Source: Clostridium_X cadaveris (GTDB lineage: Bacteria; Bacillota; Clostridia; Clostridiales; Clostridiaceae). From it: a stretch of 64,000 nt of DNA. Positions 25,669-34,378 of this stretch are shown in pieces. The notes below the pieces were generated by a model. It saw nothing but the letters and a program-made list of their open reading frames with translations. It searched no databases and was not told the origin of the DNA. Positions within the stretch are counted from its first letter, which is position 1, and every line of letters starts with the position of its first letter. A program made the position numbers and the translations under genes. The stretch lies in assembly GCF_039521325.1 (NCBI RefSeq), contig NZ_BAAACD010000038.1. One strand, 5' to 3'.

Positions 25669-26472
25669 ATGATAAATCAAAAAAACAAAGAAAGAATGGA
25701 GAATTGGGCTGTTCAATCTTCAGAGAAGCCAGGGTTTCATAGAGTAATAACACCAGATAAATGTGAATGTAAAGAAGCACAGATTTTTCGTTTGAATCTT
25801 TCAAAAGGAGAAACATATAAGTTAGAATCAAATGAACTTGAAATGCATCCGGTTTTATTGAATGGAAAAGCGAAATTAAGTGGACATAGTATTTTAAATC
25901 AAGAAATGGATAAGTTTGATTCTTGTTATATTCCGGGTAATGATATTCTTATGATTACTGCAATAGAAGAATGTATTTTCTATATTGCAGCAGCTAAATA
26001 TGAAGGCATAGGGAAACCTATTTTTAGAAAATTTGATATTACACTTCCTATTGGAGATATACATCAAATTCATGGGGAAGGGGTTGGGCAGCGTGAAGTT
26101 ATGTTCACGCTAGCTCCTCAGGATAAAGCATCAAAGCTTATTTGTGGTCTTACATGGTCAGGAGAAGGTGCTTGGACTAGTTGGCCTCCACATCAGCATG
26201 AGAAAGATCTTGAAGAAGTCTATTGCTATTTTGATATGCCAGCACCAAAGTTTGGATTTCATATAAGTTATTTAAAGAGTGGAGAAGTAGAAGATATAGT
26301 AACCCATACAGTTCAATCAGGAACTATGGTTCAGGCTCCGTGTGGATATCATCCAACAGTTGCGAGTCCAGGTAGCAGGAATGCTTATCTATGGGTATTG
26401 GCTTCATTTAGTCAAAAGAGTAGAAGATATGATTTAGCAATAAATGATCCTGCATTTGATATTAAGAAATAG
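25669..26472 (+). CDS. KduI/IolB family isomerase
   Basis: The protein (about 267 residues) is a bicupin of the KduI/IolB family. The metal site shows as SWPPHQHEK, then EEVYCYFDM, and GYHPTVASPG near the C-terminus; these sequences look closer to IolB (5-deoxyglucuronate isomerase) than to classical KduI. The neighbours (KduD, KDG kinase, KDPG aldolase) fit a KduI-like role that turns an unsaturated-uronate product into a 2,5-diketo acid. ATG 25669 has GGAG upstream; the reading from 25633 lacks a good SD. The reaction is therefore inferred from context and is uncertain between the two activities. Confidence 0.82.
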   Translation: MINQKNKERMENWAVQSSEKPGFHRVITPDKCECKEAQIFRLNLSKGETYKLESNELEMHPVLLNGKAKLSGHSILNQEMDKFDSCYIPGNDILMITAIEECIFYIAAAKYEGIGKPIFRKFDITLPIGDIHQIHGEGVGQREVMFTLAPQDKASKLICGLTWSGEGAWTSWPPHQHEKDLEEVYCYFDMPAPKFGFHISYLKSGEVEDIVTHTVQSGTMVQAPCGYHPTVASPGSRNAYLWVLASFSQKSRRYDLAINDPAFDIKK

Positions 26473-26490
26473 TGAAAGGTGAGAGTGATT

Positions 26491-27255
26491 ATGAATTTAA
26501 ATAATTTAACAGGAAAGAAAGCAATTGTAACTGGTGCAGCTCAAGGACTTAGCTGCGGTATGGCTGAAGGATTAATGGAAGCAGGTGCAGAGGTGTGCAT
26601 CATGGATATAAACCCTAAAGCAGTTGATGTTGCAAAAGATTTTGTAAGCAAGGGATTCAAGTGTCATGCAGTTGTAGGTAATCTTGGAAATGATGAAACA
26701 AGAGAAGATTCATTTAATAAAGCAGTAGAAGCTTTAGGAGGACATTTAGACATTATTGTAAATGGTGCGGGAGTACAAAGAAGACATAAAAGCGAAGAGT
26801 TTCCAATGGAGGACTGGGATTTTGTTATGAACATTAATACAAGAAGTGTATTTGCTATGTGTCAATTAGCAGGCCGTACTTTTATTAAACAAAAAAGCAG
26901 AGGAAAAATCATAAATATAGCTTCTATGCTTTCATTCTTTGGAGGATATACAGTTCCAGCATATGCAGCAAGTAAAGGAGCAGTAGCTCAGCTTACAAAA
27001 GCATTATGCAATGAATGGGCGGAAAAAGGCATTAATGTTAATGCTTTGGCTCCAGGATATATGGCTACAGAAATGAATACAGCCCTATTAGATCCAAGCA
27101 ATCCAAGATATGAATCAATAACAAACCGTATTCCAAATAAGACTTGGGGTACTCCAGAAGATATGAAGGGGCCAGTGGTATGGCTTGCATCTGATGCATC
27201 TGATTATATAAATGGTGCAATTATTCCAGTAGATGGAGGATATCTTGTTAGATAA
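26491..27255 (+). CDS. kduD: SDR dehydrogenase, KduD / 2-deoxy-D-gluconate 3-dehydrogenase type
   Basis: The protein (about 254 residues) is a classical SDR: an NAD-binding start (TGKKAIVTGAAQGLSCGMA), NGAGVQRRHKSEEF in the motif typical of KduD/gluconate dehydrogenases, catalytic Ser with YAASKGAVAQLTKAL (Tyr and Lys), and the end motif NGAIIPVDGGYLVR. KduD reduces 3-deoxy-2,5-diketogluconate to 2-keto-3-deoxygluconate, which the kinase at the end of the operon would take. ATG 26491 is preferred; GTG 26479 is possible. The gene begins 18 bases after the isomerase. Confidence 0.87.
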   Translation: MNLNNLTGKKAIVTGAAQGLSCGMAEGLMEAGAEVCIMDINPKAVDVAKDFVSKGFKCHAVVGNLGNDETREDSFNKAVEALGGHLDIIVNGAGVQRRHKSEEFPMEDWDFVMNINTRSVFAMCQLAGRTFIKQKSRGKIINIASMLSFFGGYTVPAYAASKGAVAQLTKALCNEWAEKGINVNALAPGYMATEMNTALLDPSNPRYESITNRIPNKTWGTPEDMKGPVVWLASDASDYINGAIIPVDGGYLVR

Positions 27256-27314
27256 TCTTAAAATAATATAGAAATATAATATAATTTATTTTTGCAATAC
27301 AAGGGGGAGACAAT

Positions 27315-28265
27315 ATGAAAGTTTTTATCACAGATTGTGATCATGATAATATCGATATTGAAAAGAAAGTATTTAGTGATGCAGGAATGGAAGTTGAATT
27401 AAAGCAGGCAAAAACAGAGGATGAAGTTATAGAACAATGTAAAGATGGAGAAATTTTAATAGTTCAATATGCCAATATAACTGAGAAAGTAATGGAAGCT
27501 ATGCCTAAGCTAAAATTTGTTGTGAGATATGGTGTTGGAGTAGACACTATAGACTTAAAAGCAGCAACAAGGCATGGAGTGCAAGTTGGAAATGTTCCAG
27601 ACTATGGAATGAATGAAGTTGCTGATCATGCAATTGCACTTTTAGTAACATTAAAGCGTAAAATTATTCAAATGAACGATTTCACTAAATCTCAAAAATG
27701 GGACTATACAAAATCAATTCCAATACACAGATTTAGTGAAGAAACTGTTGGTGTTGTAGGACTTGGACGTATAGGAAGGTGTTTTGCACAGAGAGCTCAT
27801 GCCCTTGGATTCAAAGTTATAGGATATGATCCTTATTTTAAACAAACATCTGAGACAAGCTATATAACTCCAGTAACATTAGAGGAGTTAGTTCAAAAGT
27901 CAGACGCGGTTTCAATTCACTGTCCAGCAGATGGTAATCAAAACTTATTCAATGAAGAAGTATTTAAAAAGATGAAAAAAGATGCAGTAATCATCAATGT
28001 TGCTCGTGGAGGAATTATAAATGAGAGTGATTTGGATAAAGCCTTAACAAATGGAGATATTGCAGGAGCAGGAATAGATTGTATGAAAAAAGAACCAATG
28101 CCTTCTGATTCACCTATATTTAAACATGAAAACTTAATTATCACACCACATATGGCATGGTATTCAGAAGAAGCTGCTTTAGAACTTAAGAGAAAAGTCG
28201 CAGAGGAATCTGTAAGATTTGCTAAAGGTGAAGAAATACATTATCCAGTAAATCATCTTAAATAA
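27315..28265 (+). CDS. D-isomer-specific 2-hydroxyacid dehydrogenase
   Basis: The 316-residue protein shows the family plan: VRYGVGVDTIDLKAAT, a Rossmann nucleotide site (VGVVGLGRIGRCFAQ), the NVARGGIINESDL motif with catalytic Arg, Glu in the later helix and the His of ITPHMAWYSEEA, as in the C-terminal-binding-protein-like subgroup. It reduces a 2-keto acid or oxidises a 2-hydroxy acid with NAD(P). In this operon it may channel a hydroxy-acid sugar into the pathway or remove an excess keto acid. GGGGGAG precedes the ATG. The substrate is unassigned. Confidence 0.87.
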   Translation: MKVFITDCDHDNIDIEKKVFSDAGMEVELKQAKTEDEVIEQCKDGEILIVQYANITEKVMEAMPKLKFVVRYGVGVDTIDLKAATRHGVQVGNVPDYGMNEVADHAIALLVTLKRKIIQMNDFTKSQKWDYTKSIPIHRFSEETVGVVGLGRIGRCFAQRAHALGFKVIGYDPYFKQTSETSYITPVTLEELVQKSDAVSIHCPADGNQNLFNEEVFKKMKKDAVIINVARGGIINESDLDKALTNGDIAGAGIDCMKKEPMPSDSPIFKHENLIITPHMAWYSEEAALELKRKVAEESVRFAKGEEIHYPVNHLK

Positions 28266-28283
28266 AGAAAAGAGGTAACAAAG

Positions 28284-29252
28284 ATGAATGAAATTTTAAA
28301 AAAAATTTCTGATATAGGAATTGTTCCGGTTATAAAATTGAATGATGCTAGAGATGCAGCACCTTTAGCAAAAGCACTTTGCAGGGGAGGACTTCCTTGT
28401 GCAGAAGTTACTTTTCGTACAGATGCATGTATTGAATCTATAAAGGCTATGAAAAAAGAATGTCCTGATATGATAGTAGGGGCGGGAACTGTATTGACAA
28501 CAAGACAAGTTGATGAAGCTGTTGAAGCAGGGGCAGAGTTTATTGTAAGTCCAGGTTTAAATCCAGATGTGGTTAAATATTGCGTTAATAGAGGAATTAC
28601 AATAACTCCTGGATGCGCAAATCCTTCTGATATTGAACAAGCTATAAAGTATGGTTTAGAGGTTGCAAAGTTTTTTCCGGCAGAAGCATCCGGTGGAATT
28701 AAAATGATAAAAAGTATGGCAGCTCCATATGGAAATATAAAATTTTTCCCTACAGGAGGAATAAATGCTGACAATATAACAGAATACTTAAGCTATGATC
28801 GTGTTATATGTTGTGGAGGAACATGGATGGTTCCATCGGATTTAATCAATGAAGGAAAATTTGACGAAATAGAAATTTTAGTAAGAAAAGCTGTGAAAAA
28901 CATGTTTGATTTTAAAATAGCTCATGTGGGCATAAACTGTAGTACAGCAGAAGAAGCACATAGTGTTGCGGATTCTTTTGAGAATATTTTTGGATTTACT
29001 CAAAATGAAAATCCAAGCTCTATATTTGGATCAACAAGTGTAGAAATTATGAAGATGCCTTTTCTAGGAGAAAAGGGACATATTGCAATTTCTACAAATT
29101 TTGTAGAGCGCGCAGTAAAACATTTAAAGGTTAAAGGTGTTAAATTTAATGAAGAAAGTGCTGTGTTTAGAGCAGATGGATCTATGCAAGCTATTTATTT
29201 TCAAAATGAAATTGGTGGGTTTGCAATTCATTTAGTCAGAAAGCCACAATAA
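28284..29252 (+). CDS. KDPG/KHG aldolase fused to a C-terminal VOC domain
   Basis: Residues 1 to about 208 are a class I KDPG/4-hydroxy-2-oxoglutarate aldolase: AEVTFRTD (catalytic Glu), GAGTVLT, and KFFPAEASGG with the Schiff-base Lys, then FFPTGGI. Residues from about 212 to the end form a vicinal-oxygen-chelate (glyoxalase-like) domain: AHVGINCSTAEEA, HIAIST and AIYFQNEIGGFAIHLV. Single-domain Eda enzymes are about 210 residues, so this is a fusion. The aldolase splits KDPG to pyruvate and glyceraldehyde 3-phosphate, the last step of the pathway; the VOC part may bind metal or a keto-acid ligand. Confidence 0.88.
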   Translation: MNEILKKISDIGIVPVIKLNDARDAAPLAKALCRGGLPCAEVTFRTDACIESIKAMKKECPDMIVGAGTVLTTRQVDEAVEAGAEFIVSPGLNPDVVKYCVNRGITITPGCANPSDIEQAIKYGLEVAKFFPAEASGGIKMIKSMAAPYGNIKFFPTGGINADNITEYLSYDRVICCGGTWMVPSDLINEGKFDEIEILVRKAVKNMFDFKIAHVGINCSTAEEAHSVADSFENIFGFTQNENPSSIFGSTSVEIMKMPFLGEKGHIAISTNFVERAVKHLKVKGVKFNEESAVFRADGSMQAIYFQNEIGGFAIHLVRKPQ

Positions 29253-29276
29253 AAGAAGTACAAAGGAGTAGTTTAA

Positions 29277-30218
29277 ATGGGGAAAACAATTTTATTCGGA
29301 GAACCTATGGCACTCTTAATTGCAGATACCGTAGGACCACTTGAAGATGTAGAACATTTTAGCAGATCTCTGTCAGGAGCAGAAGTAAATGTATCTATAG
29401 GACTTTCTCGCCTTGGACATAAGGTGACTTACATGACGCGATTAGGGGATGACCCATTTGGACGTTATATAGAGAAAAAATTAAAGGAAGATAATATAGG
29501 AACAGAATTTGTAACTTATGATAATATTTATCGTACAGGAATTCAATTAAAAAATAGAGTTACAGATGGAAGTGATCCTTATGCTCCATATTATAGGAAA
29601 GGCTCTGCTGCATCACATATAACAACTGAACAAATTGATATGATTGATTTCAAAGATATTGAGCATGTTCACGTTACTGGAATTCCACCAGCACTTTCTA
29701 AAGAAAGTCGTGAGGCAACATATCACCTTATGGAACGCGCAAGAGAAAACAATGTATTTATAACATTTGACCCTAATCTTCGCCCAGCATTATGGGAAGA
29801 TGAAGACACTATGATTAAAGTTATAAATGATCTTGCCTCTAAAGCTAATCTAATACTTCCTGGAATTGAAGAATGTAAGATTTTAGCTGGTACAGAAAAT
29901 TTTTATGAAATTTGTGACTTTTATCAAAAGAAGGGCATAAAAACAATAGTTATAAAAAATGGTGCTGATGGTGCGTTTGTCTATGATAATAATGAAAGCT
30001 ATACAGTTAAAGGATTCAAAGTAGAAGAGGTTGTAGATACTGTAGGAGCTGGAGATGGATTTGCTGTCGGTGTTATAAGTGGACGTCTAGAAGGTCTTTC
30101 ACTTAGAGAAATGGTTAGACGCGGAAATGCTATAGGTGCAATTCAAGTTACAAATATCAGTGATAATGCAGGACTTCCTAATCATAAAGAATTAGAATTA
30201 TTCATGCAAACTCATTAA
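29277..30218 (+). CDS. kdgK: 2-keto-3-deoxygluconate kinase (PfkB family)
   Basis: The 313-residue PfkB sugar kinase has the first signature (GGAEVNV-like SGAEVNVSIGLSRLG), the RKGSAASH segment and the second signature DTVGAGDGFAVGV with the catalytic Asp. The Tyr-rich region near residues 90-105 (PYAPYYRKGSA) resembles KDG kinases, and the aldolase just upstream uses its product. It therefore phosphorylates KDG to KDPG. GGAG precedes the ATG. It is the last gene of the operon and a terminator follows. Confidence 0.88.
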   Translation: MGKTILFGEPMALLIADTVGPLEDVEHFSRSLSGAEVNVSIGLSRLGHKVTYMTRLGDDPFGRYIEKKLKEDNIGTEFVTYDNIYRTGIQLKNRVTDGSDPYAPYYRKGSAASHITTEQIDMIDFKDIEHVHVTGIPPALSKESREATYHLMERARENNVFITFDPNLRPALWEDEDTMIKVINDLASKANLILPGIEECKILAGTENFYEICDFYQKKGIKTIVIKNGADGAFVYDNNESYTVKGFKVEEVVDTVGAGDGFAVGVISGRLEGLSLREMVRRGNAIGAIQVTNISDNAGLPNHKELELFMQTH

Positions 30219-30275
30219 TCCTTATCAGTAGAGTAAAACATAATTAGATATACATTATAATGTCATTAATCCTTG

Positions 30276-30313
30276 AAAATCACTCTGAGCAATAAATCGG
30301 GGTGATTTTTTAT
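30276..30313 (+). terminator. Terminator of the sugar-acid operon
   Basis: AAAATCACTCTG pairs with CGGGGTGATTTT, followed by TT. Confidence 0.8.
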
Positions 30314-30423
30314 TATATAAATGTAATTTGTAAAAGTTTATATAGATTTATGATATTTGACGCATATATGTAAATGTGATAAATTGTATGTAATATAGGA
30401 TATAGATAATGCCGTTATATTAC

Positions 30424-30465
30424 AAAAGATACATTAGCACGAGGTAAGTGTAGGTGTATCTTTTT
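30424..30465 (+). terminator. Hairpin before the arginase-family gene
   Basis: AAAAGATACA pairs with TGTATCTTTT and a T-run follows. No gene lies between this and the previous terminator, so it may be an attenuator in the leader of the next gene. The rest of 30219-30507 shows nothing recognisable. Confidence 0.65.
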
Positions 30466-30507
30466 TATTTAAAATGATTAATGTAGGAATAGGAGGGGAC
30501 TTGTTTT

Positions 30508-31266
30508 ATGAAGGATAAAGTTGTTTTGCTTGACTTTGATGGCGTTTACAGGACTCAAGATTTTTATAGAGATCATTACCATCAATGAATTTCAACAGAC
30601 GATTTAATTGGGACAAACTCTTATTGTGATAAATGCGCACAGCAGTGTTTGAAAGAAAAACTAAAGGAAATATTAGAGCCTAAACTTACTTTTATAGGTT
30701 CAGGAAATTATCATTATGTAAGTTTGTTTCTTACAAGAAAGATTGAGGAGGATTTCACTCTTATATTGTTTGACAATCATAGTGATGCTCAAGTTCCAGT
30801 GTTTGAAGAACTGCTTTCTTGCGGAGGATGGATTAGAACCGCTCTTTTGACGGAGCCCCATTTAAAGCAAATAATATTGGTTGGTATAAATGAACATTCT
30901 ATAAGTACCATAGACAGGGATATAAAGGATGAAATAATGACTTTTCCATATGGTATAATATGCGAAAATAATGATTGGGACATCAGTTTAGCAAAAGAAA
31001 TTAAATATCCGGCTTATATATCTGTCGATAAGGATGTTTTCAGCAAGAGACATGCAGTTACAAACTGGGATCAAGGAGATATGACTATGGAGGATTTTCT
31101 AAAAGGATTTGAAGCAATTGCAAATACAACAAAGATAATAGGCATGGATGTATGTGGTGAATACAGCATGGATTATAGGATGCCAAATTTATTTGAAGAA
31201 GCAAATTTGAAAAATAATCGAATAAATAAAGAGCTAATGGAACTAGGAAATGAAGTAATAATATAA
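30508..31266 (+). pseudogene. Arginase-family hydrolase gene with in-frame TGA
   Basis: ATG 30508 has AGGAGGGGA upstream and begins VVLLDFDGVYRTQDFYRDHY; TGA at 30586-30588 interrupts the frame, which then continues unbroken to 31266. The later part has the ureohydrolase-like signatures LILFDNHSDAQ and YISVDKDVF with metal-binding Asp and His residues, so it belongs to the arginase/agmatinase fold. TGA sits where a Trp codon TGG would fit. Either the gene is a recent nonsense mutant or translation restarts inside (TTG 30649 gives 205 residues and would lack the N-terminal strand). The natural substrate is unknown. Confidence 0.7.
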
Positions 31267-31301
31267 ATATAGGGAGGCAGCCATTAAACTATCACTTGTT
31301 T

Positions 31302-31340
31302 AATTAAAAGAGGAGGTTTATGGGTGTCTCTTTTATGGTT
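31302..31340 (+). terminator. Terminator after arginase-family gene
   Basis: TAAAAGAG pairs with CTCTTTTA around a G-rich loop; the stem is short. Confidence 0.55.
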
Positions 31341-31416
31341 TAAAAGAAATGATGATAGGGTAATATATGGTATAATATGTTTAAATATAAAATGTCAATA
31401 AGAGTGGAGTGATAAA

Positions 31417-32637
31417 ATGTTTGGTGTGGCACTAGAAGGTGGAGGAGCAAAAGGAGCATATCATATTGGAGCAATTAGGGCACTTATAGAGAATGGATGT
31501 AAGATTGATGGTGTGGTAGGTACATCTATCGGGGCCTTTAATGCTGCACTTGTAGCTCAAAATGACTTTGAGAAAGCTTATGAGATTTGGAATAACATGC
31601 AGCCATCAATGTTATTTAATATAGAAGATAACAAAATGGAAACTATAAATAAAAGTGGCTTTACAAAGGAATCACTAAGGTATTTATCTGAAAAAGCTAA
31701 GGAAATTATAATGAATAGGGGAATAGACACAAGCAAATTAAGAACTGTGGTAGATAGCCTGGTTTTTGAAGAGGAGATTAGGAAATCAGAAGTAGATTTT
31801 GGAATGGTTACGGTATCAATCTCTGATCTAACCCCTTTAGAAATCTTAAAAGATGACATACCTCAAGGAAAGCTCAAGGATTATATAATGGCTAGTGCAA
31901 ATTTTCCTTTATTTAAGTCGCAGCCTATAGATAATAAATATTATATTGATGGAGGAATCTATAATAATTGTCCTATAAATCTTCTCGCAGATAAGGGATA
32001 TACTAATGTAGTTGCTGTAAGAACTTCGCAAAAAGAGAAGCTTCAACAAGTTAAATGTGGAAACTGCAATGTAATAAATATAATACCATCAGAAGATTTA
32101 GGAGGGACTCTAATTTTTGATAATGATCTCATAAAAAGAAACATAAAGATGGGTTATTATGATACCATTAGAGTCATGAAGTGTCTTAAAGGGAAAAGAT
32201 ACTATATAGAGCCAGCTAATGAGGATTTATTTTTTAATATAATAAATAATATACCAAATGAAATTATATTTAACATAGGAAAGATCTTTAAGTTTACAAA
32301 TATGAATAGTAAAAGGATGCTTTTCGAAGGAATAATTCCAACAATAGCTGAACTCTTAAAACTTCCCAAAACCGCAACTTATGAGGAGATATTTATAGAG
32401 CTTATGGAAGTGATAGCAGCAGAACGAAATGTAGAAAAATTTAAGGTATATACTATAAATTCTTTTATAGAAGCTATAGAAACTTCAATGCCTGTTGAAG
32501 ATAAAGAGAATAGAAAATACAGAAATTTACTTAATCTAAAAAGGCTTGCTACAGAACTTTTAGGCACAAATATGCTTGATGAGGTAGCTTATGTTATTTT
32601 TGATACACTTCCATTAGAACTACTTAAAATTAAATAA
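31417..32637 (+). CDS. Patatin-like phospholipase
   Basis: The 406-residue protein opens with the patatin oxyanion motif GGGAKGAYHIGAI, has the nucleophile elbow GTSIG (Ser about residue 41) and the catalytic Asp in DGGIYNNCP near residue 190. The C-terminal half (about residues 250-406) is helical and not recognised. There is no signal peptide, so it acts in the cytoplasm or on the inner membrane face, hydrolysing acyl esters. AGTGGAG precedes the ATG. It is a stand-alone gene; the lack of a cyclase neighbour argues against a CBASS effector. Confidence 0.88.
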   Translation: MFGVALEGGGAKGAYHIGAIRALIENGCKIDGVVGTSIGAFNAALVAQNDFEKAYEIWNNMQPSMLFNIEDNKMETINKSGFTKESLRYLSEKAKEIIMNRGIDTSKLRTVVDSLVFEEEIRKSEVDFGMVTVSISDLTPLEILKDDIPQGKLKDYIMASANFPLFKSQPIDNKYYIDGGIYNNCPINLLADKGYTNVVAVRTSQKEKLQQVKCGNCNVINIIPSEDLGGTLIFDNDLIKRNIKMGYYDTIRVMKCLKGKRYYIEPANEDLFFNIINNIPNEIIFNIGKIFKFTNMNSKRMLFEGIIPTIAELLKLPKTATYEEIFIELMEVIAAERNVEKFKVYTINSFIEAIETSMPVEDKENRKYRNLLNLKRLATELLGTNMLDEVAYVIFDTLPLELLKIK

Positions 32638-32749
32638 ATTTTAAGCAGTATGTAACAGGACTTCAGTTTAATGTAAGAGCACAATTAAAAGGTCAGTAGT
32701 AGAGTAAAATAGTAAACAAACTTTAGATAAGAATAATTAGAGGGTATAT

Positions 32750-32795
32750 AAAAGAGAATGTATAAATAAATATAGATACATTCTCTTATTTTTTA
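32750..32795. terminator. Bidirectional terminator between patatin and DEAD-box genes
   Basis: AAGAGAATGTAT and ATACATTCTCTT form a 12-bp stem with a T-run on the plus strand, between convergent genes. Confidence 0.85.
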
Positions 32796-32803
32796 CTGCT
32801 TAA

Positions 32804-33907
32804 CTAAACCTCTCGTCTTGGAATGGTGAAGCTAAGAGTTTTTTCTATATCATAAAGCAGGCCTTCATCTTTTGGTGCTATGAACATACATGTATAACCA
32901 TCTTCTCCAGCCCTTCCAGTTCTTCCAATTCTATGTATGTAACTTTCAGGAGTTTCGGGACAGTCATAATTGTAAATATGAGTGACACCAGAAATATCTA
33001 TACCTCTAGCAGCTACATCTGTAGCTATAAGATATTGAATGTCTGCATTTCGAAAGGCTTTCATTATACGTTCTCTTTTAGATTGAGGAACATCACTATG
33101 GATAGTTTCACAGTTAAAGCCTATACGTGCCATAGACATCTCTAAAGCATTGGCTCTTCTTTTAGTTCGGCAAAATATAATAGCCATGAATGGATTATCT
33201 TCTTTTAAAACAGTAGCTAAAGCTTCTTGTTTCCATCTATCATTAGTTTCAACAACTTCTTGCTTTATTTTTTCAACAGCAATAGTTGGAGATTTTATAT
33301 TAATGACTATAGGATCTGCCATATATCTATAAGCTAGTTTTTTAACGTCAGAACTCATAGTTGCAGAAAAACAGAGGGTCTGATGTTTCTTTGAAGTAAC
33401 CTTCATTATCTTATCGATCTCATTTTTAAACCCCATCAAAAGCATTTGATCAGCTTCATCAAGAATTACGGTCTTTAGTTTGCTCAAATCAATAGTTTTT
33501 CTTTCAATATGATCGAGAAGCCTTCCAGGGGTTGCCACTATTATATGTACTGTATTTTTAAGTTTTTTAAGCTGGCCTCCAATATCACGTCCACCATAAG
33601 CAGCCAGAATATTAATATCATCATTGACATTAAGCTTTTTTGCTTCTTCTGTAATCTGTATAGCTAATTCTCTAGTAGGTGAAAGAATTAAAACTTGTGT
33701 GAAATTGTTTTTCACCGATATGTTTTGGAAAATAGGCAAAAGAAAAGCTAAAGTCTTTCCTGTGCCAGTTTTTGCTTCTCCAATAACATCACTTCCGTTT
33801 AAGATTGGCACAATACTCTCACGCTGAATTGGTGTAGGGGTTTTAATACCATTTTTATTTAATATTTCAATAAGATTTTCATTTATTCCAAGCGATTTAA
33901 AGTTCAT
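32804..33907 (-). CDS. DEAD-box ATP-dependent RNA helicase
   Basis: The 367-residue protein has all core motifs: the Q motif (GIKTPTPIQ), AKTGTGKT, PTRELA, TPGRL, DEAD (VILDEADQML), SAT, and in the second domain ARGIDISG and HRIGRTGRAG. It ends just after the core, without the C-terminal RNA-binding domain of DbpA/CshA. It should unwind short RNA duplexes in ribosome assembly or mRNA decay. AAAGGA precedes the ATG. A strong hairpin in its leader suggests transcription attenuation or cold-responsive control. Confidence 0.92.
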   Translation of the reverse strand: MNFKSLGINENLIEILNKNGIKTPTPIQRESIVPILNGSDVIGEAKTGTGKTLAFLLPIFQNISVKNNFTQVLILSPTRELAIQITEEAKKLNVNDDINILAAYGGRDIGGQLKKLKNTVHIIVATPGRLLDHIERKTIDLSKLKTVILDEADQMLLMGFKNEIDKIMKVTSKKHQTLCFSATMSSDVKKLAYRYMADPIVINIKSPTIAVEKIKQEVVETNDRWKQEALATVLKEDNPFMAIIFCRTKRRANALEMSMARIGFNCETIHSDVPQSKRERIMKAFRNADIQYLIATDVAARGIDISGVTHIYNYDCPETPESYIHRIGRTGRAGEDGYTCMFIAPKDEGLLYDIEKTLSFTIPRREV

Positions 33908-33930
33908 AGTTCATATCCTTTCAAATAAAA

Positions 33931-33968
33931 TAGAGCTTTACATTATACAGCGATAATAAAGCTCTAAA
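33931..33968 (-). promoter_or_regulatory. Terminator-like hairpin in the DEAD-box gene leader
   Basis: On the minus strand TAGAGCTTTA pairs with TAAAGCTCTA and is followed by TTTTATTT, about 25 bases before the helicase start. It can act as an attenuator in the 5' leader. Confidence 0.55.
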
Positions 33969-34378
33969 AGTACTTCTATTAAGTATTATCATTAGGTAAT
34001 CATAACATTTAGGGGGAGGGGAGTCAATGGGGATAGTTATTAAGAAAAGTAAACTAGAATGCGGATGAATAAATAAAATAGATTAAATTGGTTTATGACT
34101 AATATTTACAGTTAGGTGGGTTGGAAATATAAATATAAGATAGTATAATGTTAATATATAGAATAATACATAAATAATGGGAGGTGTAGATATAATAAAG
34201 ACGAGAAAAGTATATTTTTGTTGTTAATTTTATCAAGAGGAATATATGTTAAATCTATAAATGAAACACCATCAAATATTGATAAAATGGCAGCTGATAA
34301 AACAAATTGGAAAATAAGATTAAAAGCTGTGTAAGATATGAAAGTAAATATAAGTAATAATTAATGTAAAGAAAGGCA
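33969..34378. other. Intergenic stretch before the two-TM protein
   Basis: This AT-rich stretch has no supported gene. It contains a G-rich patch (34012-34024) that looks like an SD before a 13-codon ORF (34027-34068), and an open run of 44 codons at 34200-34334 without a start codon that is weakly hydrophobic at first. Neither matches a family. It may be decayed sequence bordering the candidate defence pair. Confidence 0.4.

Noticed and set aside
30586..30588. TGA as a selenocysteine codon
   Set aside because: The position fits Trp better, the arginase fold has no known Sec at this place, and no SECIS-like stem-loop is evident right after the codon.
31417..32637. Patatin-like phospholipase as a CBASS effector (CapV)
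   Set aside because: No cyclase or other CBASS gene is adjacent; the gene is monocistronic between terminators and resembles common clostridial patatins.
34027..34068. 13-codon ORF behind a G-rich SD-like patch
   Set aside because: It is too short, has no recognisable features and no terminator or partner supports it.
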